From Paenibacillus wynnii (GTDB lineage Bacteria; Bacillota; Bacilli; Paenibacillales; Paenibacillaceae): a stretch of DNA of 64,000 nucleotides. The stretch spans positions 1 to 64,000 of the forward strand of contig NZ_JQCR01000003.1 in NCBI RefSeq assembly GCF_000757885.1. Direction: 5' to 3'. Below the pieces are notes generated by a model. The model was not told the DNA's origin, ran no database searches, and saw only the letters and a program-made list of their open reading frames with translations. Both the position numbers and the translations under genes were made by a program. Below are positions 42,350 to 51,504 of the stretch, one piece after another (the first letter of the stretch is position 1; every line of letters begins with the position of its first letter).

Positions 42350-43036
42350 ATGAGTAGTGCACCACAGTTAAATAAACCGGAAGCCGTAATATTTGACATG
42401 GACGGTACATTGTTTCAAACAGAGAGTCTGCTTTTGCCTGCCTATCACAAAATGTTCGACATTCTTCGCGAGGAAGGATTGTATACAGGTCCTACTCCCC
42501 CGGAGGAAAGAATTCTGGGAAGTCTAGGTATGCTCCTGGAGCAGATTTGGAAGAACGTGATGCCTGAGGCAGATGAGGCTGTACATCGGCGTGCGGATGA
42601 ACTGCTTTTGCAGCTCGAAATAGAGGGACTTGAAGCAGGCGGTACAATGCTGTATCCAAAAGTTGTTGAGACATTGACAGCACTTAAGGAGCGGGGCGTG
42701 CGTCTATTCGTAGCGAGTAACGGCTTGAAGGATTATATTCAAAGCATCGTTGTTGTACATAAAATGCATGATTTGTTCGACGGATTGTATAGTGCAGGCG
42801 GGCAAGGTACAGCAACAAAGGTAGAACTGCTAAGCATATTACTGAAGGATCATGGAATCACCGAAGCCTGGATGGTAGGCGACCGTTCGTCGGATGTAGA
42901 GGCAGGAAAAGGTAATGGGCAGACTGTGATAGGCTGCGCTTATGCAGGTTTTGGCCGTCAGGATGAATTAAAAGGCTCGGATGTTATTATTTCTTCCTTC
43001 GAAGAGTTGCTGGATTTATACGACAACTCGAAGTAA
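42350..43036 (+). CDS. HAD-family hydrolase, phosphoglycolate phosphatase-like
   Basis: A 228 aa HAD-IA phosphatase: motif I 'VIFDMDGTLFQTE', motif II 'FVASNGLKDY', Lys of motif III near 'TATKVELLS', motif IV 'MVGDRSSDVEAGK'. The helical C1 cap lies between about 25 and 95. It is similar in plan to Gph and pyrophosphatase PpaX-like enzymes. The substrate is not evident. ATG follows GGAAGGGAAGGGTTACAG. A strong two-way terminator separates it from the convergent spore-coat gene cluster. Confidence 0.85.
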   Translation: MSSAPQLNKPEAVIFDMDGTLFQTESLLLPAYHKMFDILREEGLYTGPTPPEERILGSLGMLLEQIWKNVMPEADEAVHRRADELLLQLEIEGLEAGGTMLYPKVVETLTALKERGVRLFVASNGLKDYIQSIVVVHKMHDLFDGLYSAGGQGTATKVELLSILLKDHGITEAWMVGDRSSDVEAGKGNGQTVIGCAYAGFGRQDELKGSDVIISSFEELLDLYDNSK

Positions 43037-43076
43037 GCATCTGGAGTATATACTGGAGTATATAGTTGTTATGTAA

Positions 43077-43113
43077 AAAGAGCCTCATTCCATCATGCGG
43101 AATGAGGCTCTTT
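43077..43113. terminator. Two-way terminator
   Basis: Perfect fifteen-base stem AAAGAGCCTCATTCC/GGAATGAGGCTCTTT with a seven-base loop, between convergent genes. Confidence 0.9.
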
Positions 43114-43116
43114 GAC

Positions 43117-44250
43117 TTATTCTTCTGTTTTAGAAGAGACGGGAGGAGCAGTGTTCTTATTCTTATAGACCCAAAGAGCATATTCGAGGGGTCTGAGCAG
43201 TGCTTTGCGATAGGTTTCACTATCTCCTGAACGGGCAAATACCTCCCGTGCCGGTTTTGGATTCACCTCAAGTACGTATATGCGTCCCTCATGATCAATC
43301 GCGAGATCCAAAGCCAGCTCGCAGAGTGCACCGAAGCTATCTTCGAGAAAGGCTGCCGCCTCAAGTCCAAGCTTCTCCGATGCCTTCATAGCCTTATCGG
43401 CTTTATCTGCACTGCCAAGCCAATCCCTGAGCAGTGTCTCTGCCCGTACAGCATGGCCGCCCCCATGCAGATTGGAGGTTACACTACGGGCAGCCCCGAT
43501 ACGGCCTGCCATTCCGGTCATTTCCCATTTCCCTTGCCCGTTTTTTTGTATGAGCATGCGGTAATCATGGAAGCGTCCTCCAGGCAAGCGAAGGGGAATT
43601 CCCTGTTGAACGAGAAAACGTCCGCCAATACACCATTGCCTTACAATCGAATTCAACCGGGAAAGCGAAACCTTACGGGGAGTAATGATACGGCGGTCCT
43701 GACGTCGACCTTGAATATCGAACATCCCCCGTGAATCCTTAAGCTTTTCGATACGCAAGATGCCGCGTCCACCTGTTCCGCTTGCTGGTTTTATATAGAT
43801 GACGGGACTACTCTTCAGTATCCGCAGCAGATCGGCTGAGGAGTGATAGAGCAGAGTTTCCGGCAGGTGCTGCCGAAACCGGCTTTTCTGTGAGAAGGTC
43901 TGATGAATGGTCCATTTATTGCGAAGTGGACGATTCAGAAAGGTCATATGATTATATTTTGAACGAAACCGCAGCAGCTGCTGGAACCGGGCGCTGCGCT
44001 GAATACGGCATCGGTCATAGATCATTTGGGGAAACGGCCGCCATTTCCGTGACCATTTCCCTGTCTGTGGATCATAGACAAGCGCATGAATAAGCTCCTT
44101 GCTGCTGTGAACATCCATGGGTGTAAACACAAAGACATCGAGTCCTATCCGCTTACCTTGGGTGATCATCCTTTGGTACACACCTTTTTCTTCCAACTGC
44201 TTGGCCTCGTTCAAATACAATGTAAGAATGCCTAAGACGGGTTCCGGCAC
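43117..44250 (-). CDS. YheC/YheD-family spore-coat ATP-grasp protein (array member 5)
   Basis: A 377 aa member of the YheC/YheD endospore coat-associated family, which has an ATP-grasp fold. Visible marks: 'IYDRCRIQRSARFQQLL' (the family's 'YNR' region), 'YIKPASGTGGRGILRIEK' (the ATP loop), 'FHDYRMLIQKNGQGKWEMTG' and 'LDLAIDHEGRIYVLEVNPKP' (the metal-binding end). Start GTG 44250 after AAGGTGAACTCCT; it overlaps the acetyltransferase stop by 19 bp. It is the last gene of a six-gene unit read leftwards. The family probably forms amide bonds or modifies a coat peptide; the substrate is unknown. Confidence 0.85.
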   Translation of the reverse strand: MPEPVLGILTLYLNEAKQLEEKGVYQRMITQGKRIGLDVFVFTPMDVHSSKELIHALVYDPQTGKWSRKWRPFPQMIYDRCRIQRSARFQQLLRFRSKYNHMTFLNRPLRNKWTIHQTFSQKSRFRQHLPETLLYHSSADLLRILKSSPVIYIKPASGTGGRGILRIEKLKDSRGMFDIQGRRQDRRIITPRKVSLSRLNSIVRQWCIGGRFLVQQGIPLRLPGGRFHDYRMLIQKNGQGKWEMTGMAGRIGAARSVTSNLHGGGHAVRAETLLRDWLGSADKADKAMKASEKLGLEAAAFLEDSFGALCELALDLAIDHEGRIYVLEVNPKPAREVFARSGDSETYRKALLRPLEYALWVYKNKNTAPPVSSKTEE

Positions 44251-44789
44251 AGGAGTTCACCTTCTTGTGTAGTAATGGGTTTATCACTCTGTGCTTCGTC
44301 ATCTACTGGCAGAAGGTTGTCGCAGCCAGCAATTTGCGGTGAACGAAGCAGCAGAGTAGGCTTACCGGTGGGTCCGTTTCTTAGTGACACGGCGACAAGA
44401 CCCGCGTTGAAACACATTTTAAGACTGGCTGAGTTGTCGCTGGCAACGTAACATTCCAGACTTCCCAGACGCTGTAGTTGGGCTGTCAGCAAGGCAGTTC
44501 CAGTATGTTTATTGCGATGGTACGGATGAACGGCAACAAGGCATGACTCCTTGCCATATCCCGATACGAAGCAGATGCCTGATAATTGGCGGCCATTCTG
44601 TCCTCGTACGGTCGCAACGAGCAGAGATACACCGGGAACGCGCAATTGCTCTGGTGTTAGACGGGCTAGTCTTCTGCAGCTGTCGCTTGTGATTCTCCGT
44701 TCACCGTACTGCCGTACAAATTGCACCAGACTCGCCAGTTGTCGGTTCCACGGTCCGGACTCTGCATCGTAGAGGGAGGAGATTTGCAT
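44232..44789 (-). CDS. GNAT-family acetyltransferase within the coat array
   Basis: A 185 aa GNAT protein: the acetyl-CoA loop 'VHPYHRNKHTGTALL' (V-x4-R-x2-G-T/A pattern) at about 90-105, preceded by the beta strand 'ESCLVAVHP' and followed by 'CYVASDNSASLKMCFNAGL' (the N-S-S/A-K-M helix). The C-terminal 40 residues are acidic. It sits between two ATP-grasp genes with overlaps or a 6 bp gap, so it is surely cotranscribed with them. It may acetylate a product or substrate of the ATP-grasp enzymes; this is inferred. Confidence 0.8.
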   Translation of the reverse strand: MQISSLYDAESGPWNRQLASLVQFVRQYGERRITSDSCRRLARLTPEQLRVPGVSLLVATVRGQNGRQLSGICFVSGYGKESCLVAVHPYHRNKHTGTALLTAQLQRLGSLECYVASDNSASLKMCFNAGLVAVSLRNGPTGKPTLLLRSPQIAGCDNLLPVDDEAQSDKPITTQEGELLCRNPS

Positions 44790-44795
44790 GCATCG

Positions 44796-45929
44796 TCACT
44801 TCCTTAATTCAGTATTTCTGGTCATTTGGTGATTCAAATATTGACTGTACTGAAAGATTCGTTCCAGTGAAAGCTTGCGTATGGCTGGCTCATCGAATTT
44901 CATTGGACGGGAATTGGCTTCAAAAAACCATAACCCCCCATTCTCATCTACCCCGAGATCCATTGACATTTCTCCCAGGGTGTATTCGCAAGCCCGTTCA
45001 ATTTGGCGAGCGATTAATAATGCAGTGGTTGGGACACTTTTCAGAATAGCCGCCGCCCGATCATTACCGAATGTTCCTTCCAGCATGCTGAAAGGTTCTT
45101 CTATACTGCCGCCCCTCGGTACATGGGTGGTGATACTTCGCGCTCCGGCCAGGCGGGCTCCAACACCGGTTACTGCCCAGCTTCCCCGGCCGTTCTTTTG
45201 CAGCAGTACACGTAGATCAAATGGGCGCCCCCGGTGAGTCGTCAGCTCAATAGCCTGCTGTACGATATACAATTCCGGTGCCTTTTCCCTGCCGATCCTT
45301 GCCCACATCCGTTCCAAAGAGGCCGATTTATAGGTTAGATTCCTTTTGCCGCCCTGGATTTGCAGACGATATGGGAGCAAGGAATCGCCAAGATATTGGA
45401 GCCTCATAATGCCTTTTCCAGCCTTGCCGTTCTCGGGTTTCAGATACAGACTGTTATGATTCTTCAGCATGACGCTGAGAGTTCTAGAACTTTTCAACCG
45501 TCTCGTTTGCGGCACATGCTTAGAGGTTGCACGCGAGCCCTTGAGCCATTCAAATAAATGCCATTTGTTAAAAAAATACGGATTGTAGAGCACAATGTCC
45601 GGATGCTCCAGACATTGTGCGATTTTGCGTGCGACTGCGGGTCTTTCTTCCAATTCGCGGGTAGGAATCCGGTTATAGATAATTTGCGGCAAGGGGACGG
45701 CTATACTGGACCACAGCTTACTGCCAGGGAGTGGAATGTAGCCGGCCACCACCCGCGATTCTAGTTTCAGATCGCGGACGGTAACTACGTAGACAAGATA
45801 TCCCAGATCCCTGCCGGTCTTGATAATATCCCGGAAGTTATTGCGATTTCCGCAAAACTTCCGTTCTTTATCACTTGTCGTTAGAATCGCAATGACTGGT
45901 TTGTTCTCGTCAGGGATACGGGTGCTCAC
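44796..45929 (-). CDS. YheC/YheD-family spore-coat ATP-grasp protein (array member 4)
   Basis: A 377 aa paralogue: 'IIYNRIPTRELEERPAV', 'LYLKPENGKAGKGIMRLQYLG' (split), 'FDLRVLLQKNGRGSWAVTG' and 'MSMDLGVDENGGLWFFEANS'. The acidic residue before the final Asn (E.N) is the magnesium-binding pair of ATP-grasp enzymes. Start GTG 45929 after GGAGGAGGGATGAGAC; it overlaps the stop of the upstream gene by 4 bp (GTGA). It lacks the N-terminal domain of members 1 and 3. Confidence 0.85.
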   Translation of the reverse strand: MSTRIPDENKPVIAILTTSDKERKFCGNRNNFRDIIKTGRDLGYLVYVVTVRDLKLESRVVAGYIPLPGSKLWSSIAVPLPQIIYNRIPTRELEERPAVARKIAQCLEHPDIVLYNPYFFNKWHLFEWLKGSRATSKHVPQTRRLKSSRTLSVMLKNHNSLYLKPENGKAGKGIMRLQYLGDSLLPYRLQIQGGKRNLTYKSASLERMWARIGREKAPELYIVQQAIELTTHRGRPFDLRVLLQKNGRGSWAVTGVGARLAGARSITTHVPRGGSIEEPFSMLEGTFGNDRAAAILKSVPTTALLIARQIERACEYTLGEMSMDLGVDENGGLWFFEANSRPMKFDEPAIRKLSLERIFQYSQYLNHQMTRNTELRK

Positions 45930-47299
45930 GTCTCATCCCTCCTCCGGAATTTGCTGAGATAGAGGCAATGCTCGAGAATGTGCTCGACAGAAGCCTTGCC
46001 CTCTGCACGCAGAGAAGGGTGACGGAAGATGGATCTTCCCGGTTTGGCATTGGCTTCGAACATCCAAATATCCTCATCCTGATCGATACCGAGATCGAAG
46101 CCGATTTCACCGAGTAAATGTCTGTGCTGAATCTCCAGAGATTCTGCTAGCTTGACAGCTGTTCCTTTGGCGCGAAGCAGGACTTCATCGGCTCTGGCAC
46201 CGAATACACGCCCTAATGCTTGTTGTGGTGTCAGCAGCGAGCCTCCGTTTTTAAGGTGAGTCGTCACGCTGCCGCGCCCGGCTTGCTTGGCGCCTATTCC
46301 AACAACAACCCATTGGTTGTTGCCGTTCTTATGCATATGGAAGCGGAAATCGATAGGGCAGCTGTCTATTTCAATCAGACGGATACCTTGCTGCACGATA
46401 TAATTATGCAGGCTCCGACCATGGCGGGACTGCAGCATTCGCATCAGGCTGTCGAAACTGGCAAAGCGAAGTAGGACATTTTTACCACTCCGGCGGTAAC
46501 GGGCGAAATAGCCTTTTTTCGGTAAATAGGTAAGCCGGTAAATACCGTGGCCCAGACTTCCTGCTGAAGGTTTGTAATATACGAAATGATGCCGATCCAG
46601 CATATCTCTCATTTGATCAGATGTAGGATTACTGTGCGTTTCAGGTACATATCGGTTCGCACTGCTATCATTCTCCAGCAACCGATAGATATCCGATTTA
46701 TTAAAGAAGCTCCAGTTGAAAAAAGGGATCTTCTTGCGTGCAAACCGTTCACGCAGCTGACTTATATACGGTGAAGTCTCCGCACGGCGGCTGGGCAGAC
46801 GATTATAGACAACATCGGGCAACGGAATCATTTTACGCTCGAATTTCCCGCCTTCCGTCAGAAAATATCCATATACCTGTTCTTGCTGCCAGTTAATGTC
46901 ACGCGGCATAAACGCGAATATATAGCATTTGTTGCTGCCTTCACGCAGCAGTTGCTTAATGAAGCCAGTACGGGAACCAAAGGGTTGGGTAGAGGAACCT
47001 GGTCCATCTGACAGTACGCCTACCAGCGGCCCGAGCTGTACTTCGTCATTTTGCAGATTTCGTAAATAGATTCCCCCTGTTTTGGGTACCTTTATAGCCG
47101 TTTTCACACCTGAGGCAAGGAACATATGCTTTCCCGCACGTTTGATCGGCTTAATCAGCGCTGGAATGGTATCCCTCCCAAGCCGCAGCCTTATGTTTTT
47201 CTTCCCGGACAGCTTCAAGCTTTTCATTAGCGCACCCGAAACATACACCACTCTTTGGGGCTGCTTGGTGAAATGCAAATTGCAAAAAGTGAGACTCAT
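45926..47299 (-). CDS. YheC/YheD-family spore-coat ATP-grasp protein (array member 3)
   Basis: A 457 aa paralogue with an extra N-terminal beta domain (1 to about 95, 'QRVVYVSGALMKSLKLSGKK') shared in plan with member 1. The ATP-grasp part has 'VVYNRLPSRRAETSP', 'VYYKPSAGSLGHGIYRLTYL', 'FRFHMHKNGNNQWVVVG' and 'GFDLGIDQDEDIWMFEANAKP'. ATG follows CCTAAGGAGGATTCATAA. The next upstream gene ends one base before it. The longer form matches YheD-type proteins. Confidence 0.87.
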   Translation of the reverse strand: MSLTFCNLHFTKQPQRVVYVSGALMKSLKLSGKKNIRLRLGRDTIPALIKPIKRAGKHMFLASGVKTAIKVPKTGGIYLRNLQNDEVQLGPLVGVLSDGPGSSTQPFGSRTGFIKQLLREGSNKCYIFAFMPRDINWQQEQVYGYFLTEGGKFERKMIPLPDVVYNRLPSRRAETSPYISQLRERFARKKIPFFNWSFFNKSDIYRLLENDSSANRYVPETHSNPTSDQMRDMLDRHHFVYYKPSAGSLGHGIYRLTYLPKKGYFARYRRSGKNVLLRFASFDSLMRMLQSRHGRSLHNYIVQQGIRLIEIDSCPIDFRFHMHKNGNNQWVVVGIGAKQAGRGSVTTHLKNGGSLLTPQQALGRVFGARADEVLLRAKGTAVKLAESLEIQHRHLLGEIGFDLGIDQDEDIWMFEANAKPGRSIFRHPSLRAEGKASVEHILEHCLYLSKFRRRDET

Positions 47300-48469
47300 T
47301 TATGAATCCTCCTTAGGAACCATTGATATCATTCTCCCGGGTGCACTGGAGTTGCCTCCAGACATTGTTGGAACACGCCGGTTGGTCAGCAGTAGATGGC
47401 GTGCATATCGTAACGGATTCTCAAGCGCGTGCCGTTCTGCCCTTTTATCGCCGGTGCGCTGGAAGACTGTGCGACCAGGCTTGGAATTAGCCTCCAGCAG
47501 AGTAATTCTGCCGCCTCCGTCAATACCGAAATCAAGACCTAACTCCCCGAGCCTGCCGCAAGCTGCTTCTAAAAGAGGTGGCAAAATAGCGGCTTCCTCT
47601 GTAAGTTGTTCCTTAATATATTGACCTGCCGAACCGTATTCCTCCTGTAGGAAGGGCAGTATAGGAATCGCCGTCCCACCGCCATGTAGGTTAGAGGTAA
47701 GCGAACCGCGGTTACCCAGGCGAACGGCCATTCCGGTGAGTTCCCATAGGCCCCGGCCGTTTTTCTGGATCAGGACTCGAACATCAAACGGCTGTCCGCT
47801 CTGGTTTGTCAATTGAAGATAAGGTTGCATGATATAGCGGCGAGAGCCGATGAATCGGTCGATCCAATCGAAACCGTCGTTTTGATTTTGAAAATTGTGG
47901 TAAAACACAGCATTTTCTCCGTCCCGCCCGCGTACGCTTAATCCGCCTTTTCTTTGTTTCAAGGCATGCAAAGTGCGTTTGCCGTGTGTTCCCGCCGAAG
48001 GCTTCAAGAACACGCCGTATTCCCTCTCTGCCAGCATGTTGCTGAGTCGGCGGCGGCCGGTATATAGCAAGGTTTCGGGCAGTAACACCGCTGCTCTGCG
48101 GCTCCGTTTCAGTATTTCATACACCCCCCATTTGTCGGGAACTCCACGAGACCAGGATAGAGCTTGGGGGAGAGCGGCTAAGGCGGCCGCGGCTTCGTTT
48201 CTATCGTTTTGACTTCCGTAAAAGCATCGATTATAAATAATATCCGGGAGGGCGGTTTCTAACGATACCCACTCCCCGTTTCTCCAGTTCATTCCGGTTA
48301 CCGTTTTACTAGCTGTATTTATTTGATCTGGGAAAAAAACAATAACCTTTAAATCATAAAGCGGTGCAACACGGCATAAATGGCTGTAAAAGCTTGACTC
48401 TGTAAATGGGGGAGTCCCACTTCTTCGGCACGTCATGATGCCTAGCAATCCCAGTGCGGCTTCAGTCAT
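47300..48469 (-). CDS. YheC/YheD-family spore-coat ATP-grasp protein (array member 2)
   Basis: A 389 aa paralogue of the short (YheC-like) form: 'IIYNRCFYGSQNDRNEA', 'VFLKPSAGTHGKRTLHALKQ', 'FDVRVLIQKNGRGLWELTG' and 'LGLDFGIDGGGRITLLEANS'. ATG follows TAAGGAGGACATC. Short and long forms alternate in the array (long, short, long, short, short), suggesting pairs that work together, as yheC and yheD lie together in Bacillus subtilis. Confidence 0.87.
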   Translation of the reverse strand: MTEAALGLLGIMTCRRSGTPPFTESSFYSHLCRVAPLYDLKVIVFFPDQINTASKTVTGMNWRNGEWVSLETALPDIIYNRCFYGSQNDRNEAAAALAALPQALSWSRGVPDKWGVYEILKRSRRAAVLLPETLLYTGRRRLSNMLAEREYGVFLKPSAGTHGKRTLHALKQRKGGLSVRGRDGENAVFYHNFQNQNDGFDWIDRFIGSRRYIMQPYLQLTNQSGQPFDVRVLIQKNGRGLWELTGMAVRLGNRGSLTSNLHGGGTAIPILPFLQEEYGSAGQYIKEQLTEEAAILPPLLEAACGRLGELGLDFGIDGGGRITLLEANSKPGRTVFQRTGDKRAERHALENPLRYARHLLLTNRRVPTMSGGNSSAPGRMISMVPKEDS

Positions 48470-48479
48470 GATGTCCTCC

Positions 48480-49847
48480 TTATAACCCGGCTAGATAACG
48501 GCAATACAGGACCATTTGCTTGACGGACGGCCTTATTTTTTGATCATTAAGCGGAGTATTGTCATTCTTGGATGGCTTGGAGTTCACTTCGAGCAGCCAA
48601 ATTCGGCCAGATTGGTCCAACGCCAGATCAATGCCCAGTTCACCGAAATGCGCGGGAATGTAGGTTTCGATACCGCGAGCGATGGAAAGTGCCGCCCGTG
48701 GAAGTCCCAGATGTACACTTTGCTTCACGGCAGGTGGAAGACTACTCTTACCGACGGCTTCACGAACTGTACTGAGGCTGCCGCCCCGAGCCAGATTCGA
48801 GACGAAATGGTTATTTCCGGCAGTACGGGCGACTATGGAGGTTACGCCCCATTTGCCAGTGTTATTTTTTTGTACAAGTGCCCGAAAGTCCACCGGTCGT
48901 TTTCCCAATTCCATTAGGGGCAAACCCTGTTGGATCTGATATCGTGTGCTTTTCATCTTCCCAGTGAGGGATTGGAACAGCTTCGTCAGATTAGGGTAAC
49001 TCTGCTTACGTGTCCCGAGAGGTGTGGTGGAGAGAAGTCGAAAGGCGCCTCCTTCCTCACGGGAGATGCGCAAAATCCCCTTGCCAAGACTGCCCCGAAT
49101 TGGCTTCAGGAACACCACTGGATGTTGACCGCACATCCTTTTTAATACAGCGTATCCACTAAGTAGATGGGATTCGGGTAAATACCGTTGAAGTGTGGCA
49201 TCCTGCCTCAGGGCATCGAATACCTCTGTTTTATCCAGAAATTTCTCATTGAAGAAATGAGTGCCAAACCGTGATTTTACATCGGCCAAAAAATGCTGTA
49301 CGCTAGGTTTATTCTCCACTTTTCGCGAGGTTAGCCGATTATTGATCACATCGGCAATCGGAAGGTTGAGCTTCCGCCAGCCTTCATCGTATACCCAGCC
49401 CTGGATGGAAGAGCTGCGGGACTCCATAGCTTCTGGTGTAAAGAAATATACATATGCGCCCTGTGTGCGGCAGGCATGGGTCAGTTCCCGGCAGAACATA
49501 GTAATGGGACCGAATACCCTGTCGGGTGTATCCGAATGGTCACGGCTGACGAGAACTCCAATTAGCGGACCTAGCCGTAATAAACGGCTTCCGGTGCTGT
49601 AAGAGACGTTCAGCGTATGACGGGCTTTCCATCCCGTACGCCGTGCCAACCCTTCGCTGACACGAAGGCTGTCAGATTTGGGGGCCGGAATGACAGTAAC
49701 CTCCTGCCGGAAAGAACCGAAGGCTAGATGGATCGGTACGTGTGCCGGAATTTTGAGTCTTTTCATGGTCCGGTCTCCAAGCATTACTACATTTTCCTGC
49801 AGGATGCCCGATTGAACCGCTTGGACCGGGATCTTAAGCTTAGACAT
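48480..49847 (-). CDS. YheC/YheD-family spore-coat ATP-grasp protein (array member 1)
   Basis: A 455 aa paralogue of the long (YheD-like) form and first gene of the unit. N-terminal domain 1 to about 95 ('VVMLGDRTMKRLKIPAHVPI'), then 'VINNRLTSRKVENKPSV', 'VFLKPIRGSLGKGILRIS', 'FRALVQKNNTGKWGVTS' and 'GIDLALDQSGRIWLLEVNSKP'. I chose ATG 49847 because GGAAGGAGATCCACG precedes it; the nine-codon longer form lacks a site. It is divergent from the yheA-like gene at 50034. A sigma-factor site cannot be assigned with confidence. Confidence 0.87.
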   Translation of the reverse strand: MSKLKIPVQAVQSGILQENVVMLGDRTMKRLKIPAHVPIHLAFGSFRQEVTVIPAPKSDSLRVSEGLARRTGWKARHTLNVSYSTGSRLLRLGPLIGVLVSRDHSDTPDRVFGPITMFCRELTHACRTQGAYVYFFTPEAMESRSSSIQGWVYDEGWRKLNLPIADVINNRLTSRKVENKPSVQHFLADVKSRFGTHFFNEKFLDKTEVFDALRQDATLQRYLPESHLLSGYAVLKRMCGQHPVVFLKPIRGSLGKGILRISREEGGAFRLLSTTPLGTRKQSYPNLTKLFQSLTGKMKSTRYQIQQGLPLMELGKRPVDFRALVQKNNTGKWGVTSIVARTAGNNHFVSNLARGGSLSTVREAVGKSSLPPAVKQSVHLGLPRAALSIARGIETYIPAHFGELGIDLALDQSGRIWLLEVNSKPSKNDNTPLNDQKIRPSVKQMVLYCRYLAGL

Positions 49848-50033
49848 CGTGGATCTCCTTCCGGTAGGCAGCATGATGCCGGCAATTTGATAAACTTAAG
49901 GGTTACATATCATTTATCATATGGAGACATCTGACCCTTGGTGATTGACCCAGTTTCTAAAAGGGCGCTGTTATGCCTGAAATTTGCAAAAGAAAAAGCA
50001 ATGTTCACCAAATCGCTTCTAGGAGGAATTAGC

Positions 50034-50381
50034 ATGAATGTTTATGACAAAGCACATGAATTAGCCAAGGCCATCAAAGGCAGCAGTGAAGTTGAAGATA
50101 TAACCAGTGCGATGAAGGTGGTAGAATCCGATCCAGAAAGCAAGCGTATGCTGGAAAACTTCCGTAATAGTCAAATGGAGCTGCAGCAGCGGATGATGAG
50201 TGGAGAGATGCCTCCGCAAGAGGAAATGCAAAAAATGGAGAAGCTGTTCGAGGTGCTGAATCTTAATCTTGGCATTCGCCGTCTGTTTGAAGCCGAGCGC
50301 CGTCTCAGTGTGGTCATTGAGGATGTGAACAAAATTATTTCCGAAAGTCTCCAGCATTTGTATGGTGCTGAGGGTCAATAG
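50034..50381 (+). CDS. YheA-like protein (YlbF/YmcA family)
   Basis: A 115 aa helical protein: 'MNVYDKAHELAKAIKGSSEV', 'DPESKRMLENFRNSQMELQQ' and a Gln/Met/Glu-rich linker. This is the UPF0342/YlbF-like family, to which YheA belongs. In Bacillus subtilis yheA lies next to yheB-yheC-yheD, so the place here agrees. Relatives YlbF and YmcA are accessory factors in RNA turnover and competence; YheA itself has no firm role. The ATG follows TCTAGGAGGAATTAGC; the longer frame from 49938 lacks a ribosome site. Confidence 0.85.
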   Translation: MNVYDKAHELAKAIKGSSEVEDITSAMKVVESDPESKRMLENFRNSQMELQQRMMSGEMPPQEEMQKMEKLFEVLNLNLGIRRLFEAERRLSVVIEDVNKIISESLQHLYGAEGQ

Positions 50382-50426
50382 TTAAGTGCCCTGCTGCTGA
50401 AACAGGCACCCACGGATCACAAACAA

Positions 50427-50468
50427 AAACAAGCCAGTCTCCAATAACCGGGAGACTGGCTTGTTTTT
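50427..50468 (+). terminator. Terminator after the yheA-like gene
   Basis: ACAAGCCAGTCTCC/GGAGACTGGCTTGT perfect stem with an eight-base loop and five Ts. Confidence 0.9.
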
Positions 50469-50530
50469 AGCCTGTTTTAAAGAATCGAATTGCAAAACTG
50501 CCGCATTCTTAAAATAGTTTTATGTTTTTA

Positions 50531-50690
50531 ATGGTTCCCGCTGCATGCAGCGGAGAGAACGGAACGATTGTGGAAAAGCGTGAGCGTTCGCCTTTGTCTC
50601 CGGATTTTCACCGCTAAGGGGAATGAAAAAAATCTGGACACAACAGCGATTGTAACAACGTTCCGTTCGCGGAGCGTCCACTCAGAAAGC
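50531..50690. repeat. Dispersed intergenic repeat, copy 2
   Basis: A large imperfect palindrome: outer arms GAACGGAACG (about 50557) and CGTTCCGTTC (about 50659) are exact reverse complements. A central hairpin pairs GATTTT with AAAATC. Short blocks are shared with copy 1 at 41414-41612 in the same order. No open frame is supported here; together with the terminator above it fills the gap 50382-50732. Confidence 0.55.
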
Positions 50691-50732
50691 CTCTTCAGAG
50701 TATTTTCAAAGAGTCGCCATGTATAACCCCTC

Positions 50733-51311
50733 TTATGAATCCTGTTTACCCTCAACGGCGCACAACAGTATGCCTGCGGCAAGTCCCAATCGCCGGTCAA
50801 AATGCAGCTTCGGATCATTGGAGAAATCGACATTGATTTTGGTTACAAACGGATTGAAGTTTTGTTTGAAGGTTGTTATCGTATGTCCATCCAACTCAAC
50901 ATTGTAGCTTTGCGGTATCAGATTAATAACACGCCGAAGCAGTGCCATCAGTGTGCTGTCTTCCTTGATGGTTCCAATCTCAGAATCATGTCTATCCAGA
51001 ATAACCCATTCATCCTTAAGGATGGACTTGAGGCCTTTACGGCGAAGGGCACCCACATGCTCACCTGTAATTGAATCATCGACATCATATGTAGCGGAGA
51101 AGTCAATTGCACTGCGGGCCTTAATTCGCAAAAGCTCCTTATCCATATTCTCATCGGTGTATAAAGAAATATCCTCTTTTAATTTGAAGGCTTTCATTTG
51201 AGAGTACAGGACTAGATTTTCAGAATGATCATAAATATGAAGCTTTGCACCCAAGATGGAAAATACCTTTTTTCGAATAATATATTGGGTTTGATTAAAT
51301 GCTTGAGTCAC
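50733..51311 (-). CDS. LURP-one-related (Tubby/scramblase-like) protein
   Basis: A 192 aa protein with the LOR domain: 'QTQYIIRKKVFSILGAKLHI', 'ENLVLYSQMKAFKLKEDISLY', 'GLKSILKDEWVILD', 'SEIGTIKEDSTLMALLRR' and 'NFNPFVTKINVDFS'. The fold is like Tubby C-terminal and phospholipid scramblase beta barrels; bacterial members have no proven role. The start follows CTAGGGAGGCGATTTCCAAG. It is monocistronic. Confidence 0.8.
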   Translation of the reverse strand: MTQAFNQTQYIIRKKVFSILGAKLHIYDHSENLVLYSQMKAFKLKEDISLYTDENMDKELLRIKARSAIDFSATYDVDDSITGEHVGALRRKGLKSILKDEWVILDRHDSEIGTIKEDSTLMALLRRVINLIPQSYNVELDGHTITTFKQNFNPFVTKINVDFSNDPKLHFDRRLGLAAGILLCAVEGKQDS

Positions 51312-51504
51312 TTGGAAATCGCCTCCCTAGAATGATGCCATCATCTCACAAAAAAATTCTATTTACCATATAAAGCTTATACCCTTAAGACGTTGTATAT
51401 TCCGAAATCGCAGCGAACTTTACGAAGACTTGTCTCATAATTCCGACGGTGCAGTCATAGAGTAGATATATAGATTCTGCTTTATAAAGGAGCTGTCCAT
51501 TTAA

